DNA of 64,000 nucleotides from Aporrectodea caliginosa. Taxonomy: Eukaryota > Annelida > Clitellata > Crassiclitellata > Lumbricidae. The notes beneath the pieces were generated by a model, which ran no database searches, was not told the origin of the DNA, and worked only from the letters and a program-made list of their open reading frames with translations. The position numbers and the translations under genes were made by a program. Below are positions 23,866 to 34,563 of this stretch, piece by piece (the stretch's first letter is position 1; each line of letters begins with the position of its first letter). The stretch covers positions 763,001 through 827,000 of the forward strand of contig JACEVL010000482.1 in assembly GCA_020284085.1 (NCBI GenBank). Reading direction: 5' to 3'.

Positions 23866-26287
23866 TGTCACGATATAAAGTCTCCCCCCAAACAGAGTCT
23901 CCCCCGGCTGAAACAGAGTCTCTTCCGGAGACTCTGTATCGGTACAAAGTCTCCCCCATTGAAATAGAATATCCCCTATCTACGATACAAAGTCTCCCCT
24001 TACTAAAAAGCCCCCTCTATTTTCGGTGGCTTTTCTATATAATTTTGAATAGGATTCAATACGTAAATTTTCTTAAGTAAATCACTTTCAAGTTTATTAG
24101 TTGAATTGGACATCAAATAAATACGAAATGAAATAATAAAATTATGAAGTAAATGTTTCATAGTAGCAAAATGCGGCATGTAAAATCACAGTTAGGATGT
24201 CGGGCGCGCTTATATGTAATTAAAACGCAGTGGAGAGATTACACACATTAATTAAGAAAATGGCTCTCACTACAAGTAGATTATTTTACGGGTGCTAGTT
24301 AGCACTGGTTTCTGAAGATTCTGTGATCAGTAATTCTTATTCATTCACTAATTAATGCTGTATTCTTTATGCCAACTAACTCTAATTTATTGGCTTCACG
24401 CTGATTCTTCTAGACCTACCAGTGAAATTGTGTTGGATATTGGTCGTTCAATACTATTAGCGTCAGATTATCAGGCCAGATTATTAGCTATACAACTCTA
24501 CTGGCTTCCTGATACGAGCTAGTACTGGCTTCTATACGATTCTTTATGCGGATTAGGCCTACCTTTCAACTGGTAGGCCTATCAATCAACTGATATGACC
24601 TTGCGCTTAATTTTCTGTGATTGTTTTGATGCGCATAATGCCTACCATTTATCCATTAATCTGGTTAGCCAATTAGTTATTTATTATTGTTGGCTGGTGT
24701 CAGGTTATTACCTAGAACAGGAAAGTCATAACCAGTGATTGTAAGTGAAGTAGGCCTACTGGCACCCTTGCTTTACTGGCATTCAATGATGAAGATTAGG
24801 CATTCGCAGAATTATGGGCAGTACCCACTAAATAATAATCGCAGCTAAACCAAACATGTATTGATAGGCCAATATCAATTAAAAAGCATTGTAGTCCAGG
24901 AAGCCAGTACAGCCTCAAGATAAAGACTGCTCAGCATTTGTTGAACCATGGAATTATTCGACTTAGAATGGAATTTGCTCACGCAGGTGACAAAAGCTTA
25001 ACAAAATTGATTGGTCGACTCTTAAGGTGCAGACCACTGTAAATTATTCGTAGCCCAAGTTTATTTCTGCATAGTCTGAGATGATCTCAGCGGATTCAAT
25101 TATATTAGTTAGTTAAGTATATATTTTGCTATAAGTTGCATTAATAAGTATTACTTTGTGAAACATTTCAAAATTATTTTCATGGATAAGGCTGAATGTG
25201 AAGCTTTGCTTAATTACATTACCAAAAAAGAATATCCAGCAGAATATTCTAAAGGTGAGAAACGTCGTCTAGTGGCCGAATTTAAAGTTTCACGGTCTAG
25301 GGAGGGGGTTTAGAGAAAGTATGGCCTGGTGACATGGGGAGGGGGGTCAGGCCATGTGTGACGTCACACATTTATTTTTATTTTATTTTATTTATAATTT
25401 ATTTTTTATTTTTAGCAGAATTTCAGCTTTAAAAATAATTTTCTGAAACATTTTAATTAGTTTTATGTCAAAATAGCATGAAATGCATATCTCCTGAATG
25501 TGTTTTTACGATTCCTCTCGCTTAGGATCGCTAGTAATAATGCTGTTGCGAAGCCTTGTTTATGTATTAGCCTTGCTTTATGAAGTATTATTATTTCTAT
25601 GTTGAAAGTGTGACGTACTTTGGGGGTCCGAGTTTTGTGACAGTTTGTGACAGGGGACGGGGGGGTAAAATGGTCAAAAATAGCGTGACGTACTTTATGG
25701 ACGGCCCCTTACACAGTTTAGTTTTTTAATTAGCGTTAGCATATGTCTATTAGCTATATAGGCTTATGCATACGGACTTATGTTTAGAATTTAAATTTAA
25801 AAAGAGTTCAACATTTGTAATTTCTCAATTTCTTATTTAACCAAACTAATAAAAATACATTTTTATAGATTAATGTTACTTAGTGTTTACTAATAAAGTT
25901 GTGTAATTTGCAGATTAAAATTAATTTGTGTACACAAGGTTTTTAATTTTAAAATGCAGTACGAGATGTAAGAAAGTCAAATTATTTTATTTTTCGCTTC
26001 TTCCGTTTTTTCGGGTTTTTATTTCTTTGAAAAACGATATTTTCCAGCGTTTTTATTCAGTTTTCACCGTCTTTATTCAGATTTCATCGTTTTACCCGCA
26101 ACTATAGTTTAGGCCCTATCCTACCCCTACGTTGAAAGAAAGTCTCCCGGGGAGACTTTATTTCAACGGGGAATAAATATTCTCTCCCCCGGAGACTTTG
26201 TTTCAGAATACAGTCTCCGGGGGGAGAATCTGTTTCGAAATAGAGTCTCCCGGGGAGACTTTTAGGGGGAGACTCTGTCACGGGACA
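23866..26287. mobile_element. Ginger-like element, 2.4 kb, CCGG-flanked
   Basis: The element starts TGTCACG and ends GGGACA between two CCGG tetranucleotides (23862-23865 and 26288-26291). It shares these termini and the CCGG target with the short elements at 33767 and 44865. Subterminal AGTCTCCCC/GGGGAGACT motifs repeat several times at each end. The interior has no long open frame and includes a possible nested MITE near 25290-25710 ending GTGACGTACTTTATGG. It is non-autonomous. TGTNR ends with 4-bp duplications match Ginger1 elements; the family name is inference. Confidence 0.75.
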
Positions 26288-26489
26288 CCGGCACCTAACT
26301 ATGATATCCGCCACCTAAAAGAAGAGACCAGCCACTTACATGTGTTTTTGTCACAATAATCGACCAAATGATTCTTGTTTCACACATTTTAGGTGTTTTC
26401 AGAATAGCGAATAGCGAGTATCGGTTATTGATACCTCAGATAAGGGTAGGCTTTAGATTTGCAAAAATTCGGAGATCCGACACCTCTGG

Positions 26490-26716
26490 GTGAGCAGTTT
26501 AGCCACTGGGAGTGAGTTCGAGTGGCCCACCACGGGAAACGGTGTTGGGGAAGAGCAGTCCTAGTCCTAGGAACAAAGTGATTAAGGTATCTTCCTACAG
26601 CCTTCTATCTCCTCAAAACCTTCTTCTTCTCTAGGGGTTCTCGCACTGGGAGCGCTACTGAATGGCCACTGCTGTGAGCGGCGCTATATAAACTAATAAA
26701 TACAATACAATACAAA
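26490..26716 (+). mobile_element. SINE-like retroposon with (AATAC)n tail
   Basis: The sequence ends GGCGCTATATAAACTAATAAATACAA..., the tail style of retroposons here (compare 4498 and the SINE B tail near 27550). A weak box B-like GAGTTCGAGTGG lies near 26511. Assignment is tentative. Confidence 0.45.
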
Positions 26717-27546
26717 AGCCGATCAGCAGAGTTCAAGGAGCGAGATGAGGCTGCAGATAACTTTTTTCGCATATAGTCCGAGAGGTATTTGGGGCATTTT
26801 CCAGCTGCAATTTGGAGATCAGAAAGAAGATCTTGTAAAGACCTTGTCTCCTCATGCACCTTGCAACCAGATAGTAGCGGTACAAGCCAAATTTGGTTAG
26901 TATACTGCATTTTTTGAACACGGATTGCCGCTTTGCACAGTTGTAGTTGACACCTAAGAGAACATTTTAGGAAGGGGAGGCATTCGAAATTTCGCTTAGA
27001 ATTCAAGATGGCGGCTTTTTTCAAAATGGCCGACCGAAATTGAGATTTTTAAATATCTCAGCTTCTAGTTCACTTAGAATCATTATCTTGGTGTCTAAAC
27101 ATACATATTTTGGGGCAATGATTCTAATAGGGCCATCGCAGATTAGCCCCGGTCTCATCGGTCGGCCATTTTCCAAAATGGCCGACGAAAATTGAGATTT
27201 TCAAAATATCTCTGCTTCTAGTTCACTTAGAATCGTTATTTTGGTGTCTAAACATACATATTTAGGAGCAATGATTCCACTAGGGCCATCGCAGAGTAGC
27301 CCCGGTCTCATCGTTCGGCCATTTTCCAAAATGGCCGACGAAAATTGAGATTTTCAAAATATCTCTGCTTCTAGTTCACTTAGAATCATTATTTTGGTGT
27401 CTAAACATACATATTTAGGAGCAATGATTCCACTAGGGCCATCGCAGAGTAGCCCCGGTCTCATCGTTCGGCCATTTTCCAAAATGGCCGACGAAATTGA
27501 GATTTTCAAAATATCTCTGCTTCTAGTTCACTTAGAATCGTTATTT

Positions 27547-27776
27547 TGTATTTGTATTGTATTGTATTTGAACACTTGTTATAGCGCCTCTACCAGATTT
27601 CCTATTCAGAGGCGCTCCCGACTACTGCTGTAGTCGGAATTTCACGCCGAAGCGCATGAGCAATTGCGAGTGAAGGACTTGCCCAGGGTCCCTACGCGAC
27701 GGCTTTGAGGTGGATTCGAACCCGCAACCCTCCAGCTGCAAGGCACCGAACATACCCCAAACCACCGCGCCCCAGT
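27547..27776 (-). mobile_element. tRNA-derived SINE, family B
   Basis: On the minus strand, a head with GGTTCGAATCC (box B) is followed by a GCGCCTCTG-containing body and an AATAC-repeat tail. It has one promoter unit, unlike the tripled copy at 21080-21403. Confidence 0.75.
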
Positions 27777-27821
27777 ATATTGTGTTGTGTTGTGTGTTGT
27801 ATTGTACTCCACGTTTATAAT

Positions 27822-27946
27822 GCGACCGAGCCACCCGCAGTAAAGATCCGAGAAATTAATCTCTGATAAACCGACCCGACCGGGAAGCGAACCCGAGGCG
27901 CCAGCGCGGCGAGCGGGCACCAACCCACTCGGCCACTCAGGATCCT
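27822..27946 (-). mobile_element. tRNA-derived SINE, family C (inverted copy)
   Basis: The minus strand begins GATCCTGAGTGGCCGAGTGG (Leu/Ser-like box A) and has GGTTCGCTTCC as box B. Its body, with ATTTCTCGGATCTTTACTGC, is shared with the copy at 44546-44762. Confidence 0.8.
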
Positions 27947-28407
27947 TATTTTGGTGTCTAAACATACATATTTAGGAGCAATGATTCCACCAGGGCCATC
28001 GCAGAGTAGCCCTCGGTCTCATCGGTCGGCCATTTTCCAAAATGGCCGACGAAAATTGAGATTTTCAATATCTCTGCTTCTAGTTCACTTAGAATCGTTA
28101 TTTTGATGTCCAAACATGCACATTTAAGGGCAATGTTTGGACTAGGGCCTTCGCAGATTAACCCATGGTCTCATCGGTCGGCCATTTTCCAAAATGGCCG
28201 ACCAAAATTGAGATTTCTATTTTCCAAATAACACGAATCTAAGGTCTTTGTCCATCCCCAATGAGCTGAAGATGGCATATCAGTTATGATACTGTCTGCC
28301 TGACCACACACATGCCCACCTTGGTATATGGCTCGAAGAGTGTGTAAGACTAGCGCATCACATGTGGGAGGAAGACTTAGCAATGGTGTCACTTTAGTAG
28401 CGGACAG

Positions 28408-28903
28408 ATAGGCGAGCGCCATGCCGCAACAAACAGTCCTGAAAATCTCTCTCACAATATTCTCCAAATGTTTTTCAGAGCTTTTCCATAGGCGACAGCA
28501 TACAGCACCTCTCCATAGGCGACATCATACAGAGCCTCTCCATAGGTGACATCATCCAGAGCCTCTCCATAGGCGACATCATCCAGAGCCTCTCCATAGG
28601 CGACGTCATCCAGAGCCTTTACATAGGCGACAGCATACAGTGCCTCTCATAGGCGACAACATGCACAGCCTCTGTATAGGCGACATCGTCCAGAGGCTTT
28701 CCATAGGCGACGTCATCAAGGAAGACTTGGCAATATCCTAGCTGAATTGATAATCCAGCTGAATTTTGTGGAAGTTCAGGTGCTTTTGTTTATGACGGTG
28801 TAGACCTCATATAATAATGGCATGAAGCCACGTTGTTGAAAAACATTTGGAGTATATTGTGACAGGACAGTTTGTTGCGGCATGGCGCTCGCCTAACTGG
28901 CCC
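28408..28903. repeat. Inverted repeat enclosing a ~30-bp minisatellite
   Basis: 28408-28478 and 28838-28903 are inverted copies of a ~66-bp sequence containing GCGAGCGCCATGCCGCAACA. Between them, 28482-28715 holds about eight units of a ~30-bp repeat with CTCTCCATAGGCGACATCAT. The arrangement could form a stem with a repetitive loop. No gene is evident. Confidence 0.8.
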
Positions 28904-28999
28904 AGTTAGCTACATTGGTAAGAGCCTATTAATTATTTCCATTCTTCTTTTTATCTGACAATACCACTTTCTGTAATGGGTTGCGGTGTGTCAACCCAG

Positions 29000-29514
29000 C
29001 AGTGTTATTTCTATTAACTGTAACTGTAACTGAAATAGCAAAATAACTGAAAATAGTGGTCAGTTAACTGTAACTGTAACTGAAACTGAAAAATACTGAA
29101 TAACTGAAACTGTAATAGTAACTGAAAAACGAAAACTGTATAACTGAAAAATAACAAAAGTTAACTGAAAAATAAAACATAAGTGTTTTTCTTACTTACT
29201 TTTTGAATGGTAATCCTACTCTAGTCTACGGTCAGTTTTCTATACTCATTTCACTTTAGTTTCTTTTCAGTTTTCTATGCTAGTTTCACTTCTGGTTCCT
29301 TTTCAGTCTTCTATGCTAGTCACTTCTGGTTACTTTTCAGTTTTCTATATTCATTTCACTTCCGGTTCCTTTTCCTTTCGTTATGTTGTCGTTGGCGCTA
29401 AACCGTAAATTCGTAAAACAATCCACAACTACGAGAATAATGTTTAAGCCAAGTAGTGGTCGAAAAGTAGAAAGTGGCGTGTGGGAACATTTTGTTTATG
29501 AAGCCGCAGACTAT
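29000..29514 (+). mobile_element. hAT 5' end with BED-finger exon, cut by LTR element
   Basis: CAGTGTTATTT at 29000 matches the inverted repeat of the hAT MITE at 8282. AACTG motifs repeat to about 29160. An ATG at 29440 opens a frame reading SSGRKVESGVWEHFVYEAAD, the start of a BED zinc finger as found at the N-terminus of hAT transposases. The frame stops being BED-like at about 29514, where the LTR sequence begins. The remainder of the transposon was not found. Confidence 0.6.
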
Positions 29515-30112
29515 TGTAGCATTATTTGGAAAGGCGCATGAACTTTTGCCTGCGCGCGTGATTTGCAACGGACATTTGCCTTAGTAACGAGCCTTTGCCT
29601 TAGTAACGAGCCTTTGCCTTAGTAACGGGCCTTTGCCTTAGTAACGAGCCTTTGCCTTAGTAACGGGCCTTTGCCTTAGTAACGAGCCTTTGCCTTAGTA
29701 ACGGGCCTTTGCCTTAGTAACGAGCCTTTGCCTTAGTAACGAGCCTTTGCCTTAGTAACGGGCCTTTGCCTTAGTAACGAGCCTTTGCCTTAGTAACGAG
29801 CCTTTGCCTTAGTAACGGGCCTTTGCCTTAGTAACGGACAATTTGTCGTCCTCTGAACCTATAAATAGAGACGCCCTGTTGCGTAACGGACAATTTGTCG
29901 TCCTCTGAACCTATAAATAGAGACGCCTGTTGCGTGTAGAGGGCAGTTAGAGGCGGTTAGAGGGCAGTTAGAGGCAGTCAAAGTCAGTTAGAGGGAGTAG
30001 TGTTTAAGGTCAGTTAAGTGTTGTAGTGTGTTAAGAAGTTCGACATTAATAAAACAATCTGCTGTGTTGATCCGTGTCGTTGCCGTCTTCCTAGTTAACC
30101 TAGTGTTAGGCA
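29515..30112 (+). repeat. Probable 5' LTR with minisatellite and doubled core promoter
   Basis: The stretch starts TGTAGCATTATTTGG and ends near GTGTTAGGCA, giving the TG...CA limits of an LTR; both ends are inferred because no matching 3' LTR was found. It contains about 14 copies of a 19-bp unit CCTTTGCCTTAGTAACGAG (29575-29835). A ~50-bp segment with CTATAAATAGAGACGCC then occurs twice in tandem (29836-29937). AATAAAAC at 30046 could be the polyadenylation signal. Confidence 0.6.
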
Positions 30113-30313
30113 TCGTCGGTGGCACCTTTAAGTCCTTTGCCCGACGGGAAAGGCCGAGCTCAGCGGACGAACGAAGAAGAGGGAAGACTCCGAAGAGCTA
30201 TCCTGGTGAACATTAAAGAGAGAGATACCGGAGTCCCGCCCGACGGCTGTCGTTTTCGCCACAGTGGTACAGCAGAAGTGGGGTGTCAGACGATTGAAGA
30301 ACGCTGATTACCG

Positions 30314-32689
30314 ATGGGAGACGAGGACGACACACGCGTCTACCCGCTGGTCGACTTTGACGTCCTGCAGCCTCAAAGCTCTACGCCCGCCGAGAGAAGG
30401 CGACCGATGGAGATCAAGCCGGACCGGAACAGCCTGCCAGACGACTTTGGCTTCGAGGAATGGAAGCCGATGGAGCCGATCGACCGAAGGAAATCCACGG
30501 AACCTGTTAGCCGGGAAGTGAAGGACGAGTCAAGGATTCTTCCGGGGCTGCTTGAGGGCGTCGGCGGCCTGCTGAAAAACCGGCCGATGCAGATGAAACC
30601 CGGGCGTTTCGATGGGACAGGTTCACTGGAATCATTCCTGTCTCAGTTCGAGGTTTGTGCGAGGCACAATCGGTGGACCGCTTCGGACAGAGTCGATTTC
30701 CTTCGCTGCTCACTGGAGAAAGCCGCCACTCAGTTGCTCTGGGACTTCGGGGCCCAGCCCGATGCGACCTACGAACAGTTGGTGGAGCGGCTACGTCAAC
30801 GCTACGGGACGGAAGGCCAAGCCGAGACCTTCCGGGCGCAACTCTATTACCGCCGCCAGCGTGCCGGGGAAAGCCTTTCCGACCTCCTTCATGAAATTCG
30901 TCGGTTGGTGGTTCTCGCCTATCCAGTGCCTTCCAACGAAACCACGGAGATCATCGCCAAAGACGCGTTCCTGGAGGCGATGAGGGATCGGGAGCTCTCG
31001 CTCAAGATTCGCGAGAGAGAACCCAAGTCACTGGACGAAGCTTACCGGACGGCGCTTCGTCTGGAGGCTTACCGAAGCACAACGGGCCAGGACGACCGGA
31101 GGAGACCGTCGGAACCTGACGACCGCGGAAGACCGCCAAACCGGGTGCGTGGCACTCGGGAGACCGATGTCGGCGACCAGATCCAGGCGCAGTTGGACCG
31201 GTTCCTGACCAACCAGAAGGAAGAGCAACGCCGATGGCAACGGGAGCTCGAAGGCAAGTTTGACCGACAGTTCCGGGAGCTGCGGGGTCGTACGCCTCCG
31301 GCTAATGCTGGGCCGGACCGAGACGTTCGCTCTGGAGACCGTAACCGAGGACCGGGCCGAGAGACTCGCCCGGGAAACGCCAACGCCGACGACCAAGAAA
31401 GACCGAGGCGGGAGATGAATTGCTTCAACTGTGGCCAACCAGGCCACTTCGCCCGCAACTGCCGCCAGTCACGCCGGGCCCGTCATCGCCCGGATGCGAC
31501 CGAGACAGAAACCCAAGATTCGACGCCGACGGAGCCGGTGGCCGCCAATCACACGACCCATCCAAGAGTACCCAACCGTGCAACCTTCAACGCTGTCTAC
31601 GTCAGGGGGACGATCAATGGACGCTCTCAACTCTGCCTGGTCGACACCGGATCGGAGGTGAGCCTCATACCTTCCTCTATTGTCCAGGGGTTAGAGATTC
31701 GTCCCTGTAACCGGTACTTGATGGCTGCGAACGGGTCCGATATACGGGTTTTGGGTGAGATAAGGGTCCCCATTAAGATTCGGAGTGGGTTTGAGATCTC
31801 TAGTGCATTTTTGGTGTCCGATCAGATAGCTGACCCCATGCTGGGTATGGATTGGTTGAGGGAACACCGATGCCGCCTAGGTTTTGGGACCGGGGCCTTG
31901 TTCATTGGTCGGAAACGTATTTCCCTGGTAAGAGGTAATGGAGCCGGGTGGTGCCGTCGGGTAATTGTGGCTGAGGAAGTTGTAGTCGCGCCTAAGAGTC
32001 AATTCGACATCCCTGTAAAGACCCTGTATGGGGATTTGTCGTCGGTAGCGCCGGCCTGGATGACAGATGCCAAGGAAATCAGTCCGGGGGTCCATCTCGC
32101 ACGGGTCGTAGTAGGCGATGACGCCAGAACGACCCAGGTCCGGGTAGTAAACTTGACCGAGGATCCTGTAAGGTTGGTTAAGGACCAGTTGTTGGGAGGG
32201 TTGCACCCGGTCGAAGTTGAGTGTCGGGAGACCCGTGATAAGGGTGAGGAGCCGGTTGGTGAGGCGGCTCCTTGCGAGATGCTGATGGCCGATCTCCCCG
32301 AGGAGGTGACACCCGAGACCCGAGACCAATTGCGGGAACTTTTAACTGAATTCAGTGATGTTTTCTCGGTAAGGGAAGGCGATCTTGGCCGAACAAACGT
32401 GGCCACTCATCGGATTGATACGGGAGATGCAGGTCCTGTTAGACAGCCTCTGCGGCGCCAACCGCTTCCCCATAGGGCTGCCATAGACGAACAGCTGGAT
32501 AGTATGTTGGCCGCTGGGACGATTGAACCCGCTGTTAGCGAGTGGGCGGCTAACGTGGTTTTTGCTGGGAGGGAGATGGTCCGCCTACCTGCTTTGGGGC
32601 TTGACTGCGTCTTCTTGTCTGGAAGAATTAGCCACGAGCGTTACCTCGCCATTGTGACGGTGTGAACTGTATAAACAGACGCTCGGTGA
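30314..32689 (+). pseudogene. Ty3/Gypsy-type Gag-Pol, pol internally deleted
   Basis: A 783-codon frame from ATG 30314 to a stop at 32663-32665. Residues ~90-260 match the retrotransposon Gag domain (FDGTGSLESFLSQFEV, then AAAQLLW-like and YRRQRAGESLSDL). A CCHC zinc knuckle CFNCGQPGHFARNC lies at ~370-383. The retropepsin motif LCLVDTGSEVSLIP lies at ~440-453 with the downstream LGMDWLREH. From ~664 the N-terminal part of the reverse transcriptase begins (ELLTEFSDVF, AGTIEPAVSEWAANVV), but the sequence then joins unrelated codons and stops. The palm, RNase H and integrase are missing. Gag and protease are intact, so particle assembly in trans is conceivable, but autonomous transposition is not. 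Confidence 0.85.
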
Positions 32690-32934
32690 ATCTGCGCTAA
32701 AGATTGACGTTTGATTGATTGTTTGCTAAAGCCTAATTGACGTTGCATTGCAATGGCATGATTGTGCCTTGCATAAGACTTAAGAGTTCTGGCTATTGAC
32801 AATTACAAGCTGATAGTTGGTAGCTCCCTCTTTGGGGATGGGGACATCCCCCTTCATTTGGTGGGAGGGAAGTTGTGGCGAAATGCACGCCTGGACCTTG
32901 TGGCTTAATGTGTTAGTTGTTTTCTTTGTATGGG
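32690..32934. other. 3' remnant of the LTR element
   Basis: A purine-rich GGTGGGAGGGAAG at about 32860, followed by TGTGGCG, looks like a polypurine tract and LTR start. The following sequence does not match the 5' LTR, so the 3' LTR is absent or replaced. Confidence 0.35.
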
Positions 32935-32935
32935 G

Positions 32936-33050
32936 GACCGTTTGGCCCCCGGCCGTTTGGCCCCGGGACCGTTTGGCCCCGGGACCGTTTGGCCCCAGGA
33001 CGTTTGGCCCCAGGACCGTTTGGCCCCAGGACCGTTGGCCCCAGGGCCGG
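32936..33050. repeat. ~17-bp minisatellite
   Basis: About seven units of GACCGTTTGGCCCCGG with small variations. Directly after it, 33075-33160 is a truncated copy of the MITE found at 48272-48451 (shared GGTTCCATTG...TCGTCGCAAA-like block). Confidence 0.85.
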
Positions 33051-33253
33051 TCTGTTAACTATATAAAAATTCGGGTTTAAGATTTTTGTGGGGGTGGGGG
33101 TTCCATTGAAGATTGTCGCAAAGTTAAGGTTTTTTTTTCGCATGTAAATTGATTCCGCATAGTGTAGCTTTGGAACATCGTTAACAGCAGCTGTCTATAG
33201 CGAGGTCCGGGCAATGCATTGAAATCCAAAATGTTTAAAAATGCGATGGATTT

Positions 33254-33312
33254 CAATTAGGTCTGCTTAATTTCATGCTACATTTTAGCATGAAATGAAG
33301 CAGACCTAATTG
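33254..33312. repeat. 27-bp near-perfect hairpin
   Basis: 33254-33280 and 33286-33312 pair at 26 of 27 positions around a 5-base loop. The stem begins CAATTAGGTCTGCTT. A second short palindrome, TGTACACAGTGTACA, follows at about 33330. It may be a tiny foldback element, and an expressed hairpin RNA is possible. Confidence 0.8.
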
Positions 33313-33359
33313 TTTTGCTGTTTTGTTACTGTACACAGTGTACACGTGTTTGGTAGGGT

Positions 33360-33678
33360 ATGCGGACGTTTCGTCAACAGACGAGTCTTGACCTCTTTCT
33401 AGACTCGGCCGAGAGGCATAGAATTAAAGGTAATGATTCAGAACGAGGGCTTGAGATTCGATCCCTTGTGTTAGGCGAAGTAACTAGATCAAGGGGATCG
33501 GTTTTGGATGAGATCCTAGAGGATATTAGTACATAGACTGTGCGTGGGATCACAACGGACCCTGACGCGTCGCGAGAAGCGACAGTTAATCCGCATCCGG
33601 GAATTACGGACGGAACTTCCGCCATTTTGGTAGATAATCCAGATAATAGCCATAACCATAACCACGACTTTTATTGAA
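33360..33678 (+). pseudogene. Unidentified frame with one in-frame amber stop
   Basis: An ATG at 33360 opens 58 codons to a TAG at 33534. The same frame then continues for 46 codons to a TGA at 33676. Composition is protein-like (TSLDLFLDSAERHRIKG, RGSVLDEILEDIST). I do not recognise it. It could be a degraded retroelement gene or an orphan gene of the virus-like cassette, from which it is separated by a Ginger-like insertion. Confidence 0.3.
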
Positions 33679-33766
33679 ACCATTTGAACAAAGTAGATAA
33701 CCTAGATAAAGTAGACGACCGAGAACTATAGCTCCTCTTCTTCTATGGTTAAGGCCTGGTGGCCAG

Positions 33767-34106
33767 TGTCACGAATTAGAGTATACTCCCTAAATGAGTA
33801 TCCCCATAACATACTCCCCACAGAGTATCGGGTTTAGTGTGCATTTTAGGCGGTTTTTAGGTGTATTCAAGTCGTACTGTTTGGATTTCTTGTACACATA
33901 AAAATTTTAAGTTGCGCAATGCGTATCTTCTTTTGTACTGACCTGAAATTAATTTACTTCGTTTTTCGCGATTTTGACTGGAATTTCATCTTGGTTATCG
34001 TGATGCGTATGACGATGGGGGTAGAATGGTTTATCCCTCCGGATACTCTACACCGGTTTATTCGGTCATGGGGGATATGCTTTAGGGGATAGAATATCAC
34101 GTGACA
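33767..34106. mobile_element. Ginger-like MITE, copy 1 (340 bp)
   Basis: It starts TGTCACGAATTAGAGTAT and ends TCACGTGACA, flanked by CCAG (33763-33766) and CCGG (34107-34110). It aligns along its length, in the same orientation, with the element at 44865-45197 (shared TGAAATTAATTTACTTCG, TAGAATGGTTTATCCCTCCG). No coding capacity. Confidence 0.85.
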
Positions 34107-34314
34107 CCGGCCTAATGTTAAACCGTCCAGATTTTACGAAGCTGACGCTCGACGGCATGACATAATGTTTCCCTCCTCCTACGCGGTTCAACCGCAGCTA
34201 GCGACTCCTAGTGATCACGTGTTCGCTATAGTTACTATGTCTCATAATTATATACTTATAAAATCGGAAAAATCAAATTGGGTTTGATTGGGCTTCAATT
34301 GCTCAATAATTAGA

Positions 34315-34500
34315 ATGAAAGCGACGGTATTCGACGTTAGTAAACAATCGGAAAAACTGAAATCGTCTGTCGTTGATATCACGATTAGATTTACTTTTAA
34401 CGCGGCAGTTCCCGCTCATACACAAGCTTTCGCGGTTCTAATTTCGGATAAGTTGCTAAGGTTCCAATCCGATGGACAGAAAATGAGCGTGGTGTACTAA
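34315..34500 (+). CDS. Small protein of virus-like cassette, unknown function
   Basis: A 61-residue frame. The ATG at 34315 follows AT-rich sequence; an upstream non-ATG extension is possible but unnecessary. The composition alternates hydrophobic and polar residues (SSVVDITIRFTF, AFAVLISDKLLRF), suggesting a compact beta-sheet fold. No transmembrane segment or known motif is recognised. It precedes the charged gene at 34564 by 63 bp in the same orientation. Confidence 0.5.
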   Translation: MKATVFDVSKQSEKLKSSVVDITIRFTFNAAVPAHTQAFAVLISDKLLRFQSDGQKMSVVY

Positions 34501-34563
34501 GCGTCTAATTGAAAAAACATTTCTTAATTAAAGAAAAATCTTGTATTATATAAAATAAATAAA

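Larger units (their letters stand above)
27030..28230. repeat. ~152-bp tandem repeat interrupted by two SINEs
   Basis: Units carrying GGCCATTTTCCAAAATGGCC (a palindrome) and TAGTTCACTTAGAATC recur with starts of the latter at 27066, 27219, 27372, 27523 and 28081. Between 27547 and 27946 the array is broken by SINE B and SINE C, after which the unit resumes mid-sequence at ATTTTGGTGTCTAAACAT. Confidence 0.9.

Noticed and set aside
23554..23871. 105-codon minus-strand frame ending at the Ginger-like element
   Set aside because: I tested it as a host exon split by the transposon. Joining the flanks across the element gives stop codons in all frames, and no family is recognised.
28171..28467. 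98-codon minus-strand frame
   Set aside because: It overlaps the tandem repeat and one arm of an inverted repeat, with no recognisable domain.
29575..29835. Regular 19-bp repeats considered as a CRISPR array
   Set aside because: There are no spacers between units and the context is eukaryotic; it is a minisatellite in an LTR.
30507..32406. Minus-strand frames of up to 150 codons within the gag-pol region
   Set aside because: They are antisense shadows of the Gag-protease frame.
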